Source of the DNA: Stagnimonas sp965279705
GTDB lineage: Bacteria > Pseudomonadota > Gammaproteobacteria > Nevskiales > Nevskiaceae
DNA: 64,000 nucleotides
NCBI GenBank assembly: GCA_965279705.1
Contig: OZ257257.1
Location: forward strand, 2,542,001 to 2,606,000
Direction: 5' to 3'
Positions 7,698-16,439 of the stretch are shown in pieces (within the stretch, counting starts at the first letter, position 1; the number at the start of each line of letters is the position of its first letter). The position numbers and the translations under genes were made by a program. The notes beneath the pieces were generated by a model. It saw nothing but the letters and a program-made list of their open reading frames with translations, was not told the DNA's origin and did no database searches.

Positions 7698-8903
7698 TCA
7701 TTGCGGGAAGGACCGCGCGTTCAAGCGCACCAGATGTTGCGGGCCGACCTCCGCCACGCTGCGGCAGCCGAGCAGGCCTAGACCGCGCTCGATCTCCTGC
7801 CGGAACAGCGTCAGCACGCGATCGACGCCGGCTTCGCCACCGGCTGCCAGTCCATACAGATAGGGCCGGCCGATGGAGCAGGCCGTCGCACCCAGCGCCA
7901 GCGCCTTCAGCACATGCGTGCCGCGTCGGATACCGCCATCGACGATCAGCTCCAGCCCATTGCCGATGGCATCGCGGATCGGTGCCACCGTGTCGATGGG
8001 TGCTACGCAGCCGTCGAGCTGGCGGCCGCCGTGGTTGGAGAGCATCGCGGCGGTCGCACCGATGGACACGGCACGCTGCGCGTCGGTCGCGGTGCTCATG
8101 CCCTTGATCACGAACGGCCCGCCCCACTCCTGAGCGAGCCAGGCCGCGTCGTCCCAGGTCACGCTGCGGTCGAACTGGCTGTTGACGTAATCGATCAGCG
8201 CCATGGCGCCGCCGCCGAGCGCATCGACGCGATGGGCGACGTTGGCGAGCCGGAAGTCGGGATCGCGCAGGAAGTTGAACACCCAGCCGAAGGAGGCGGC
8301 GAAGCTGAAGAAAGAGTGCAGCGACAAGGTCGGCGGCATCGTCATGCCATGCACGCGATCGCGCTCGCGGTTGCCGGCGACGGCGGTATCCACGGTCAGG
8401 CACAGCGCCTGATAGCCGGCCACCTTGCAGCGCTGCACCAGCTCCCTGGTGAGCGCGCGGTCCTTGAAGATGTAGACCTGAAACATCTTCGGGCCGCTGG
8501 TAGCAGCTGCGACGTCTTCCAGGCTCGTCGTCGCCATTGTCGAGAGGCTGTAGAGCGTGCCGTGCTTCGCCGCAGCGCGTGCGGCGGCGGGCTCCTTCGC
8601 CTGATGGAACAGGCGCGACATGCCGGTCGGCGACAGGAACAGCGGCAGCTCCAGCTGGCAGCCCAGCACCTGCGTGCGGGTATCAACAGCGGAGACGTCA
8701 CGCAAAACATTCGGCAGCAGCTGGTAGTCGTCAAAGGCCTCGGTGTTGCGGCGCAGGCTCCATTCGTCGTCGGCACCGCCATCGATGTAATGGAACATCG
8801 GCGCGGGCAGCTTGCGGCGCGCGAGCGCGCGCAAGTCGGCGATGTTGTTGCAGCGATCAAGGCGCGTCACGGTTGGGTCGACCTCAGTTGAACTGCAGGC
8901 CAA
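7698..8903 (-). CDS. FMN-dependent alpha-hydroxy-acid dehydrogenase (LldD/lactate oxidase family)
   Basis: The protein spans about 390-401 residues with the FMN_dh TIM-barrel. Its start is uncertain: the longest frame begins at a TTG (8903), while a GTG at 8870 has GAGG eleven bases upstream. Landmarks are FHYIDGGADDEWSLRRN near the N-terminus, PLFLSPTGMSRLFH, FQVYIFKDR, LCLTVDTAVAGNRERD, FVIKGM and the catalytic-His motif SNHGGRQLD, then IVDGGIRRGTHVLKALALGA, which binds FMN phosphate. These enzymes oxidise L-lactate, mandelate, glycolate or longer 2-hydroxy acids to 2-oxo acids. It lies 53 bases after a TonB receptor gene on the same strand, so a role in using an imported compound is plausible. 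Confidence 0.88.
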   Translation of the reverse strand: MACSSTEVDPTVTRLDRCNNIADLRALARRKLPAPMFHYIDGGADDEWSLRRNTEAFDDYQLLPNVLRDVSAVDTRTQVLGCQLELPLFLSPTGMSRLFHQAKEPAAARAAAKHGTLYSLSTMATTSLEDVAAATSGPKMFQVYIFKDRALTRELVQRCKVAGYQALCLTVDTAVAGNRERDRVHGMTMPPTLSLHSFFSFAASFGWVFNFLRDPDFRLANVAHRVDALGGGAMALIDYVNSQFDRSVTWDDAAWLAQEWGGPFVIKGMSTATDAQRAVSIGATAAMLSNHGGRQLDGCVAPIDTVAPIRDAIGNGLELIVDGGIRRGTHVLKALALGATACSIGRPYLYGLAAGGEAGVDRVLTLFRQEIERGLGLLGCRSVAEVGPQHLVRLNARSFPQ

Positions 8904-8956
8904 TCGCGAGCGCTGGCAAGGGCATCAGAAGCCTCGTGGGCATGAGCCAAATCGCC

Positions 8957-11347
8957 TTAGAACCTGCCGCTGACGCGGACGACGAGGGCGCGCGGCGGAA
9001 TGTAGTTGACCGTGCTGCTGGACATGCCCGCCACGCCGAGGTTCACCACGTTGTTGATGCCGCGCTCGTCGGTGAGGTTGTTCAGTGAGAGGCTGAGTTC
9101 CGGCCAGGACGGATGCGCCTTCGAGGTCAGCGAGAGGTTCGCGTCCCAAGTGCGATAGCCGAAAATCTTCGAGGAACAGACGATCGCGTTGCAGGCCGAG
9201 CCGATGTAGCTGTTGCGCACCAGGGTGGTGATGTTCAACGCAGACACGGGGAATGCGTAGGCCAGCGAGTTGCTCGCTTGCCAGCGCGGCGACGCCGGCC
9301 AGGGCGAACCGGCGGGCACTTCCGTACCGCTGGCGTCGGTGAATGCCTCGGTGGTCACGGTCTTGTTGTAGGCCAGCAGGGAATTCAACGTCAGCCCCTT
9401 GAAAAAGGGAGGCAGGTAGCGCAGGGCGAGATCGACGCCTTTGCCTTTCACGCCGCCGACGTTATCGATGAACTGGATGAGGCCGTCGCTGGAAATCTGA
9501 TTGACCTGCGGGTCCTTCCAGTCGATGACGTACGCCGCGGCGTCGATGCGCAGCGTGCGCTGGAACCAGTCGCTGCGCAGGCCGAGCTCGTAGTTCCAGA
9601 GCGAGTCGGACTTGTAGCTCGGCGGCACGGCCGTCGTCGGGGTCGAGGCGCCGATCTGCGGGCCGCCGAACCGGAAGCCCTTCGAGGCACTGAGGTAGGT
9701 ATAGAGGTTGCGCAGCGGGCGGTAGACGATCGATGCCTTGGGACTGAATCCGTTTTCCTCCGAGGCGGCGTCGCGACTACCCGCCATGCCGCCACTGGTC
9801 GCTGTGTAGAGAGCTCCCGAGGTGCTGACCGAGCCGCTGGAGGCGGTGCGGTAGAGGCGTCCGCCGAGGGTGATATCCACCTGCGACCCCAGCGAGCGGG
9901 TCAGCTCCCCGAACAAGGCCCGCTCGGTCAGATTCACGTCGGCGAGTAACTGCGCGACGTCGAACTGACCGTCGAGCCGGGCGACGTTTCCGGGACACGG
10001 GTTGGCCAGCACATTGCCGGTGATGGACGACAGGGGCAGGCCGGGCAGCAGGCTTTCGAGCAATGTCGGCAGGGTCGCAATCGGCAGTCCCGGCAGGCTG
10101 GCCGCGCCGATCTCTGCGCAGTCGTAAACGTTCAGGTCGTAGTAGAAGGCACCGGCCAGATACTTCCAGGGCGAGTCGCTGGTGGGCGAAACCACGCGAA
10201 GCTCCTGCGAAAAGGCCTCGCTGTGATTGGTGTCGGCTGCGCCCAGCAGGGCCGTCATGCCGCCGCCGGCGGTGCGCGAGGCGTCGAGATAGGTGCCGAA
10301 ATCCTTGTCGGTGTACGAGGTCTGCGAAACCACATTGCCCCAGGAAAACGCGCGCTCGATGGCCAGGTTGCCGAGGTAGTAGCGGCTCTCGCTGGGGCTC
10401 GGGCGCGGCGTGTTGCTGCGCTCCAGGCGACCGTCGAAGTTGTCGCTGGTGGCAATGTCCTCGATCTGGGTGCGCTGCAACTGGCCGAGCAGGGAGATTT
10501 TCCAGTCGTCATCTGGCCGCCAGGCGACCGCGCCGCGGAAGCCGTACTGCTCGCCGCGATTGACATCCTTCTTGCCGGACTGCAAGTCGTCGGTGTAGCC
10601 GGCAATCTCGCGGTGGAAGCCGAGCAGGCGAATGGCGGCCGTGTCGCCCGCGAACGGCGCGTTCAGCATGCCGCCGTAGGTCCAGGCATTGCCGCCATTG
10701 CCGGGGTAGGCGTCGTACTGGGTGAAGTACTTGAGCTGCACGGCGTCGAACTTCGGCGCCTCCGGCACATAGCGGACCATGCCGTTGAGACCAGTGCCTC
10801 CGAACAGGGTGCCCTGCGGCCCCTTGAGAATTTCCACCGTCGCCATGTCGAAAGGATTGGGATCGAGCTGCACTTTCGGCACGAAGGGGTCGGAGAACGG
10901 TACGTCGCCGAACAGGGTGCCGGTCGTGAGATTGGTATTGACCGTCGAGGCGATGCCGCGAATGGTGATGCGCGAAACTTCGCCCTGGCCGGGATCGGTC
11001 AGGTTAACGCCCGGCACCAGCGCGATGATCTGCTGGATGCCCTGAATGCCCTGCTGCTCCAGCTCCCTGCCGGTGAGCGCGGTGACCGAGCCGGGAATCC
11101 GGCGCACGCTGGTCGCGCGTTTGGTTGCGGTGACCACGATTTCGTCGAGCTGTTTGGATGAGACCGACTCCTCCTTGATGGCCGGTTGCTCTGCCGTGTT
11201 TTTCAGCGGAACAACAGGGATGGTCTCCAGGGCTGGCGCGGCGGCAGGCGGGCCTGCCGTGTCGGTCGCGGTCTGCGCCCAAGCCAAAGGAAGAATCGCG
11301 AGCTGCGCCAGTACAGCAATGACGATCAGATGCTGCTGGAAAGACAT
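8957..11347 (-). CDS. TonB-dependent outer-membrane receptor
   Basis: The 796-residue protein starts at an ATG preceded by a perfect AAGGAGGT. A signal peptide (LIVIAVLAQLAILPLAWAQ) is followed by a Pro/Ala-rich linker, the TonB box and plug start (LDEIVVTATKRATSVRRIPGSV), plug motifs IIALVPGVNL and ITIRGIAS, and a 22-strand barrel ending in a final aromatic strand (RALVVRVSGRF). It matches the FecA/CirA-like, pesticin/Sphingomonas-type receptors that often import organic substrates rather than iron. No iron-uptake genes lie nearby. The downstream FMN hydroxy-acid dehydrogenase and upstream hydrolase suggest uptake of an organic ester or acid; that is inference. Confidence 0.92.
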   Translation of the reverse strand: MSFQQHLIVIAVLAQLAILPLAWAQTATDTAGPPAAAPALETIPVVPLKNTAEQPAIKEESVSSKQLDEIVVTATKRATSVRRIPGSVTALTGRELEQQGIQGIQQIIALVPGVNLTDPGQGEVSRITIRGIASTVNTNLTTGTLFGDVPFSDPFVPKVQLDPNPFDMATVEILKGPQGTLFGGTGLNGMVRYVPEAPKFDAVQLKYFTQYDAYPGNGGNAWTYGGMLNAPFAGDTAAIRLLGFHREIAGYTDDLQSGKKDVNRGEQYGFRGAVAWRPDDDWKISLLGQLQRTQIEDIATSDNFDGRLERSNTPRPSPSESRYYLGNLAIERAFSWGNVVSQTSYTDKDFGTYLDASRTAGGGMTALLGAADTNHSEAFSQELRVVSPTSDSPWKYLAGAFYYDLNVYDCAEIGAASLPGLPIATLPTLLESLLPGLPLSSITGNVLANPCPGNVARLDGQFDVAQLLADVNLTERALFGELTRSLGSQVDITLGGRLYRTASSGSVSTSGALYTATSGGMAGSRDAASEENGFSPKASIVYRPLRNLYTYLSASKGFRFGGPQIGASTPTTAVPPSYKSDSLWNYELGLRSDWFQRTLRIDAAAYVIDWKDPQVNQISSDGLIQFIDNVGGVKGKGVDLALRYLPPFFKGLTLNSLLAYNKTVTTEAFTDASGTEVPAGSPWPASPRWQASNSLAYAFPVSALNITTLVRNSYIGSACNAIVCSSKIFGYRTWDANLSLTSKAHPSWPELSLSLNNLTDERGINNVVNLGVAGMSSSTVNYIPPRALVVRVSGRF

Positions 11348-11406
11348 GCGACCTCCTTGTCACGGATGCAGATGTTCGACAGCAGAACGAGACGGTGCAC
11401 GGCTGG

Positions 11407-12306
11407 CTACGCCGGGCGTGCCGCGAGATCGACAAGACTGCGACCCACCAGATCCCAGCTCGCTTCGGGGACGATGGGCATGTGTGGGCCGGGGATGCTG
11501 ACGAACCGCATCCGCCGATGCTGGCCCGCGAGTGCGCGATAGAAGGCATGCGCGGGATCGCCCACACCGCAGAGCACCAGCACCGGCTGGTGGATCGAAG
11601 CCCAGTCCAGCTTCCAGTCCGTCTGCAGCACCTGCTGCGCCTCGCGGCACAGCGTGGCAATACCCCAGGGCTCGCGCAGCCCTTCCTGCACCATCGCGAC
11701 GAAGCCTCTCTGCTCGTCGGAAGTCCATCCCTGACTCTTCGAAATCCGACGGCTGAGCAGTTCTGGCTTGTGCTTGAGTGCGACAGCGAAAAGGCGCAGC
11801 AAGGGGCGAAAGCTGAAGACCGCGATCAGCATCCGTTTCCAGCGGGGTACCGCTCGCCATGAGGGGTCGCGGGTATTGGCTGAGGGATTGATCAGCACCA
11901 CCTGTGTCACGCGCACGGGCGTCGAATGCGCCAGATGCAGCGCGAAGGGCGCGCCAGCCGACAGGCCGGCGACGCTGAACGTGCTGATCGACAGTGCATC
12001 GGCTAATGCCAGCGCATCGCGGCCGACGCTGTACCAGTTCGCAGCCGTCATGGGCGTCGAGCGGCCATAGCCCGGCCGGTCCATCGACACCAGACGGATG
12101 CCGAGACACCGCGCGTAGCGGTCGGCGTACGCCGGCTCAAGCCGTGACGAACCCCCGCCATGAAAGTAGAGCAGTGGCGAACCGGAGGGATCACCATATT
12201 CCGCATAGCCCAGATGGCGTCCGTCGGCGAGCGTCAGGCTTTGGCTTTGCCGGTTCGGGACTGTGGTCAGCGAAGCGTTCATTTGGGCTATTGGATAGTT
12301 TTGCAT
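11407..12306 (-). CDS. Alpha/beta hydrolase
   Basis: About 299 residues (291 if the ATG eight codons in is used). The fold is clear: oxyanion region LLYFHGGGSS, VSMDRPGYGRST, nucleophile elbow GLSAG with the catalytic Ser, an acid strand VLVLCGVGDPAH and a C-terminal His in IPGPHMPIVPE. A Trp/Arg-rich cap lies between. Substrates of this family are esters, lactones or C-C bonds, not predictable here. It is divergent from a TetR gene across 104 bases that hold AT-rich, promoter-like sequence with a weak dyad GCAA-GCG-TTGC. It is followed at 59 bases by the TonB receptor gene on the same strand, so TetR may control both directions. Confidence 0.85.
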   Translation of the reverse strand: MQNYPIAQMNASLTTVPNRQSQSLTLADGRHLGYAEYGDPSGSPLLYFHGGGSSRLEPAYADRYARCLGIRLVSMDRPGYGRSTPMTAANWYSVGRDALALADALSISTFSVAGLSAGAPFALHLAHSTPVRVTQVVLINPSANTRDPSWRAVPRWKRMLIAVFSFRPLLRLFAVALKHKPELLSRRISKSQGWTSDEQRGFVAMVQEGLREPWGIATLCREAQQVLQTDWKLDWASIHQPVLVLCGVGDPAHAFYRALAGQHRRMRFVSIPGPHMPIVPEASWDLVGRSLVDLAARPA

Positions 12307-12410
12307 CGGGTGTGCCTAATTAATTTACACGCAAGCGTTGCAAAACAACAAACGGGCGTCCTAAAGTCGCTCGCATCGAGATCACCAATCTCAAAAAAGG
12401 AGACACAGCG

Positions 12411-13124
12411 ATGGCAGCGGACGACGTGACGGCTCCATCTTTGAGGGCGGCCGCGGTGGGGCGGCCGCGCAAGCTCAGCGCCGAAGCGATCGTCAATGCC
12501 GCGATCGAGATCGCCGACGAATCGGGGGCCGAGCGCGTCTCGATCCGCGCGCTGGCGGCGAGGCTGGGCGTGCAGGCGACGGCGATCTACACCAACTTCG
12601 AGAACCTCGAAGCCATAGAGGCCGCCGTGGTCGAAAAACTGCTGCTCGGCGTGCCGGTGCTCAACGCCGAGTCGCCGCTACCGCTGCGCCAGCAGCTGAT
12701 CGAGCATTTCGTCGCGTTGCGCGACGCGCACATCGCTCATCCGCGAGTCAGCGCCGGACGCATCGGCTCGCCGGCGTGGCGCCGCAATGCACTGCACCTC
12801 AACGAAATGCTGAAACAGCTCGCTGCGCATGGCGTCGACATGGCCACGGCAGAACTGGCCTACACCGCGCTGTCGGGCGTGACCGTGATGGCCGCGGTGC
12901 TGGTCAACGCCTATCGCGGCGAAGACCAGGCGACCGCGCCGCAGCGGGCGCTTGCCGCACTGACCTCGATCAAGGCCGATCAGGTACTGAGGATGATGTC
13001 CCTGCTCGATTCGAAGCAATCGGCGGACGAGCACTTCCGACAGCTGCTGGGCAGCCTCATCGACCGCCTGCTGCCGCGTTCTGTGGCACGCACCGGCAAG
13101 GCGCGCCGGAGCCGGAGTGTCTGA
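12411..13124 (+). CDS. TetR-family transcriptional regulator
   Basis: The 237-residue protein has an N-terminal helix-turn-helix: VGRPRKLSAEAIVNAAIEIA followed by VSIRALAARLGVQATAIYTNF, with the recognition helix in the second segment. The C-terminal ligand domain resembles TetR_C_33-type proteins. AAAGGAG lies just upstream of the ATG. It is divergent from the alpha/beta hydrolase and its last eight bases overlap the GTG start of the MFS transporter, so the regulator and transporter are coupled. It probably represses its own operon and the divergent hydrolase until a ligand related to the hydrolase substrate appears. Confidence 0.9.
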   Translation: MAADDVTAPSLRAAAVGRPRKLSAEAIVNAAIEIADESGAERVSIRALAARLGVQATAIYTNFENLEAIEAAVVEKLLLGVPVLNAESPLPLRQQLIEHFVALRDAHIAHPRVSAGRIGSPAWRRNALHLNEMLKQLAAHGVDMATAELAYTALSGVTVMAAVLVNAYRGEDQATAPQRALAALTSIKADQVLRMMSLLDSKQSADEHFRQLLGSLIDRLLPRSVARTGKARRSRSV

Positions 13125-14502
13125 TCCACGCCTCGCGCGCAGCCTGCTGTTCGCCTTCAGCCTGCCGGCCATCATGCAGGGCTTCATGCATGCGCCAGAG
13201 AATCTGGTGCAGGGCATCTACGCCAAGCACACCGGCTTGTCGCTGACGGCGATGGCCGGTGCGCTGCTGCTGACGCGTCTACTTGATGCCTTTACCTATC
13301 CCCTGATCGGCTATCTGTCGGACCGCGCGTTTCAGCGCACCGGCACCCGCAAGCCCTGGATCGTGATCGGCACCGCAGTCACCATCACTGGCCTCTGGTT
13401 TCTGTACCGTCCGCCAGCCGAGGTCACCCTCGTCTACTTCGGCTGCTGGACTGCGGTGACCTACATCGGCTGGAAACTAACCGAGATTCCCTACACCGCC
13501 TGGGGCATCGAGCTGAGTGGCGACTACGTGCAGCGCGCACGCATCCAGCTCTGGCGCGGCGTGGCAATGCTCGCGGGCGGCTTCGTATTCTTCGCCATGC
13601 CCTACCTCGGCCGGGCACTCGGGCGCAGCACCGGCACCGAGCTGAATCTCGACTCGCTGTCGCTCACCGCCGTGATCGTGGTGATGGTGCTGCCGCTGCT
13701 CAATGCCTGGTCGCTGCTCAGGGTTCCAGATGGCGAGATTTCGGCGGCGTTCGCTGCCAACCCCAAGCATCAGCCGGGCGCGCGCGCATCCGCCAAAGCG
13801 ATGCTGGAGAACCGTCCGTTCCTGCTGCTGATGGCCGCATTCATTCCGATCACGATGCTCAATGGCATGGCGACCGGCGTCGGCTATCTCTACATCGACG
13901 CCTACTTGCGGCTGGGCGAGCATCTGCCCTCACTGATGATGGTCACCGCGCCGGTCGCGCTGCTGAGCCTGCCGCTGTGGGGCTGGGCCTGCATGCGCTT
14001 CGAGCGGCACCGGGTCTGGGCACTTTCCAGCCTGGTCGGCAGCGCGGTCTATGCCGCGATGCTGTTGCTCGAGCCCGGACCGTCCGCCCTGCAATCGATG
14101 ATGGTGCTGTATCCGATCGCCGGTTTCTGCGTGCTCTGCAGCAGCATCGCCGTGCCATCCATGCTGGGTGACGTCGCAGACTTCGGCCGTTGGAAATCCG
14201 GGGTCGACAGCGCCGGTCAATACGCGGCAGGCCACGCATTCGTGGTGAAGTCTTTAGGCGGACTTTCGGCGGCAGCGGGGTTCGCTCTGGTCGGGTGGTT
14301 TGGTTTCGACGCGACTGCCGACCAGCAGACGACCAGCGGCGCGTTTGGCATTCAACTCGCCGCCGTGGCATTGCCCGCATTGGGCCTCGCACTGGGTGGG
14401 GTCATCGCCTGGTTTTTCCCCCTCGACCGGCGGCGGCAGACTGAAATCCGCGAAGCCCTCGCCCACTCTCGGACTCCAGCCCTCCAGTCATCCGTCGACT
14501 AG
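13117..14502 (+). CDS. MFS / GPH-type (MelB-like) cation symporter
   Basis: The 461-residue protein starts at GTG, overlapping the TetR stop (13117-13124) and preceded by tandem GGAG motifs. It has about 12 hydrophobic helices and the GPH/MFS motif between helices 2 and 3, GYLSDRAFQRTGTRKPW. The second copy, in the C-terminal half, reads LGDVADFGRWKSG, as in MelB-like sugar/organic-anion symporters. GPH transporters import glycosides or organic acids with Na+ or H+. Since it is coupled to TetR and next to a hydrolase, TonB receptor and hydroxy-acid dehydrogenase, it may be the inner-membrane step of the same uptake route. Confidence 0.85.
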   Translation: MSDPRLARSLLFAFSLPAIMQGFMHAPENLVQGIYAKHTGLSLTAMAGALLLTRLLDAFTYPLIGYLSDRAFQRTGTRKPWIVIGTAVTITGLWFLYRPPAEVTLVYFGCWTAVTYIGWKLTEIPYTAWGIELSGDYVQRARIQLWRGVAMLAGGFVFFAMPYLGRALGRSTGTELNLDSLSLTAVIVVMVLPLLNAWSLLRVPDGEISAAFAANPKHQPGARASAKAMLENRPFLLLMAAFIPITMLNGMATGVGYLYIDAYLRLGEHLPSLMMVTAPVALLSLPLWGWACMRFERHRVWALSSLVGSAVYAAMLLLEPGPSALQSMMVLYPIAGFCVLCSSIAVPSMLGDVADFGRWKSGVDSAGQYAAGHAFVVKSLGGLSAAAGFALVGWFGFDATADQQTTSGAFGIQLAAVALPALGLALGGVIAWFFPLDRRRQTEIREALAHSRTPALQSSVD

Positions 14503-14858
14503 GTACTCGAGAGCCTCTTGGGATTAGCGCTCTCCAATGACGGCCGTGGCCTACAAGGCAATAAAGTCCCATCAGGTTCCGGCCCACGCCTTGCCAACGT
14601 TACTGACCGAACGCTTTTTGGCACGATTCGCCCGCTGCCTCGTTGAGGAACACAGTGCACTTCCAGAAGCGACCGGAGATGGTCATGGAAAGTGCAATCA
14701 AAAGCTCAGCGCACACCCCTTGGAACAAATGAAAGCTAGTTGGTCAAAAGGCTCCCCTTTGTCTTAGAGACATCTGGGCGATTCGGGTGAGACTGCAGCT
14801 GGCACAACGAACGCGAGAGCCTCCACAAAAGCCGGGGAGGTTCACCAAGCGTCTCCGT
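14503..14858. other. Intergenic region without a recognisable gene
   Basis: This 356-base gap lies between the 3' ends of the MFS and the second TetR gene (convergent). A plus-strand frame at 14537-14767 (76 codons) has no domain, no clear Shine-Dalgarno sequence and unusual composition. No strong hairpin with a T-run was found. Confidence 0.4.
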
Positions 14859-15401
14859 CTAGGTTTTAGCCCAGCGCGCCGCAAGTGCTTCACAGGTCAG
14901 CACCACCTCGCTGTCCACAATGGCGTGCGTCACCAATCCTTCAATGGTGAAACCGGCAATCCGAACCTCGGCCGCGATGGATGGCTTAGGCAAGCTACGC
15001 GGCAATTGCATTCCGAAGAGCTGCTCGACAGTGCGGTGGAATTGGCTATGCCACTCGTCGAGCGCCTTGGACTCACGGACGCGACCATGCACCGTCGAGA
15101 TCAATCCACTAAATCCGCGCAACTTCTGGACAAGCCATAAGAGCTGCTCGGATAGCGGCCGTCCCGCCACGCCTAGGAACTCGGCCAAGTTCTCCTGAAA
15201 CAACTGATCGAGCACAGCCAGCAGCAGCTCGTCCTTGTCCTTGAAATACCAGTAGATCGTATTGGGCGTTACTCCTGCCGTTTCAGCAATACGACCCACG
15301 GGTGTGGATTCGTAACCATCCCGCACGAACAGTTCGCGCGCCGCCGCTACCAATTGGGCTCGCTTTTCGGCTTCGGGTTCAGTGCGCTTGTTACTGGGCA
15401 T
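14859..15401 (-). CDS. TetR-family transcriptional regulator
   Basis: The 180-residue protein has the TetR_N domain: AQLVAAARELFVRDGYEST followed by VGRIAETAGVTPNTIYWYF and the KDKDELLLAVL helix. The C-terminal half is a generic ligand-binding bundle. It is divergent from an alpha/beta hydrolase gene with only 68 bases between start codons; a perfect 17-bp palindrome in that gap is the obvious operator. The regulator therefore probably represses both itself and the hydrolase-SDR operon. Confidence 0.9.
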   Translation of the reverse strand: MPSNKRTEPEAEKRAQLVAAARELFVRDGYESTPVGRIAETAGVTPNTIYWYFKDKDELLLAVLDQLFQENLAEFLGVAGRPLSEQLLWLVQKLRGFSGLISTVHGRVRESKALDEWHSQFHRTVEQLFGMQLPRSLPKPSIAAEVRIAGFTIEGLVTHAIVDSEVVLTCEALAARWAKT

Positions 15402-15443
15402 TGCCTATCTTGACTCGCATTTAAGAGACGCGATAGTCTACTT

Positions 15444-15460
15444 CTTGAATGCCATTCAAG
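15444..15460. promoter_or_regulatory. TetR-type palindromic operator
   Basis: The sequence CTTGAATGCCATTCAAG is a perfect dyad with 8-bp arms around one central base. It lies 9 bases before the hydrolase ATG and 42 bases before the divergent TetR ATG, overlapping where the hydrolase ribosome-binding site should be. Length and symmetry match known TetR-family operators. Confidence 0.65.
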
Positions 15461-15469
15461 TGATCGAAA

Positions 15470-16420
15470 ATGAAGACTACTGCCTCGCCGTCCGACACCC
15501 TACCTGCCCTCTACGAAACTGTGCTTTTTCCTTCGGGAACTGACCAGTGCGAAGCCTGGCTCTACCGCCCTCGTGGCGTGGCTCCGGGGAAACGTCTGCC
15601 CATCTTGGTGATGGCGCATGGCTTGGGTGCCGTGAAGGCGTTGCGTCTGGCAGCTTTCGCCGAGCGTATCTGCGATGCGGGCTATCTGTGCCTGGTGTTC
15701 GACTACCGCTACTTCGGTGGCAGCACGGGGTCACCGCGCGAACTGCTGGACATTCCCAGCCAGCTGGCGGACTGGCGGGCGGCAGTGAGTTATGCGCGTT
15801 CGCTGCCTGAAGCGGACCCGGATCGAGTGATCGCCTGGGGGACTTCGTTTGGCGGCGGTCATTCGCTCGTTACGGCCGCCGACGATGCGCGGATCGCCGC
15901 TGCGATATCGCAATGTCCATTCACCGATGGAATGGCGTCGTCGATGGCGTTATCGCCTCTGACCAGCGCCAAGCTAGCGGTGTTCGCTGTCAGGGACCTG
16001 GTGGCGAAGTGGCGGGGGCACGATCCAGTCCGGGTCAAGGTGGCCGGTGAACCGCATGAGGTCGCATTGATGACCTCTCAGGATTCGATGCCGGGCTTTC
16101 ACGCGCTGATCGCCGCATCGAACATTGCCGATGTCGAAGACCATGAGCGAGTGCCGGCCCGTATCGCACTCCAGATTCCATTCCACCGACCGGGGTTGCG
16201 CGCGAAGGACGTCCGCTGTCCGATCCTGTTCTGCGTTTGCGAAAACGACAGTGTGGCGCCGCCCAAGCCGACGCTACGGTATGCCGCCAAAGCACCCAAA
16301 GGCGAGGTGAAGATTTACCCTGAAGGCCACTTCGAGATTTATCTGGGTGAGGCGTTCGAGCGGGTCATCGCAGACCAACTCGCCTTCCTCCATCGGCACG
16401 TACCGCCGGTTCTTGCCTGA
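15470..16420 (+). CDS. Alpha/beta hydrolase (dienelactone hydrolase / X-Pro-peptidase-like)
   Basis: The 316-residue protein starts with CEAWLYRPRG and VMAHGLGAVKALRL (oxyanion loop), has CLVFDYRYFGGSTG, and carries the nucleophile Ser in AWGTSFGGGHS. The acid lies in FCVCENDSVAPP and the His in YPEGHFEIYLGE. It has no signal peptide, so it is cytosolic. The segment FDYRYFGGS is common in acetyl-xylan-esterase/dienelactone-hydrolase-like proteins annotated as alpha/beta hydrolases of unknown substrate. It forms an operon with the SDR gene 19 bases downstream and is controlled by the operator at 15444. Confidence 0.85.
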   Translation: MKTTASPSDTLPALYETVLFPSGTDQCEAWLYRPRGVAPGKRLPILVMAHGLGAVKALRLAAFAERICDAGYLCLVFDYRYFGGSTGSPRELLDIPSQLADWRAAVSYARSLPEADPDRVIAWGTSFGGGHSLVTAADDARIAAAISQCPFTDGMASSMALSPLTSAKLAVFAVRDLVAKWRGHDPVRVKVAGEPHEVALMTSQDSMPGFHALIAASNIADVEDHERVPARIALQIPFHRPGLRAKDVRCPILFCVCENDSVAPPKPTLRYAAKAPKGEVKIYPEGHFEIYLGEAFERVIADQLAFLHRHVPPVLA

Positions 16421-16439
16421 ACCAAAGGACATCATCGAG

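Noticed and set aside
14537..14767. 76-codon plus-strand ORF in the MFS-TetR gap
   Set aside because: No domain, no clear ribosome-binding site, atypical composition; treated as non-coding.
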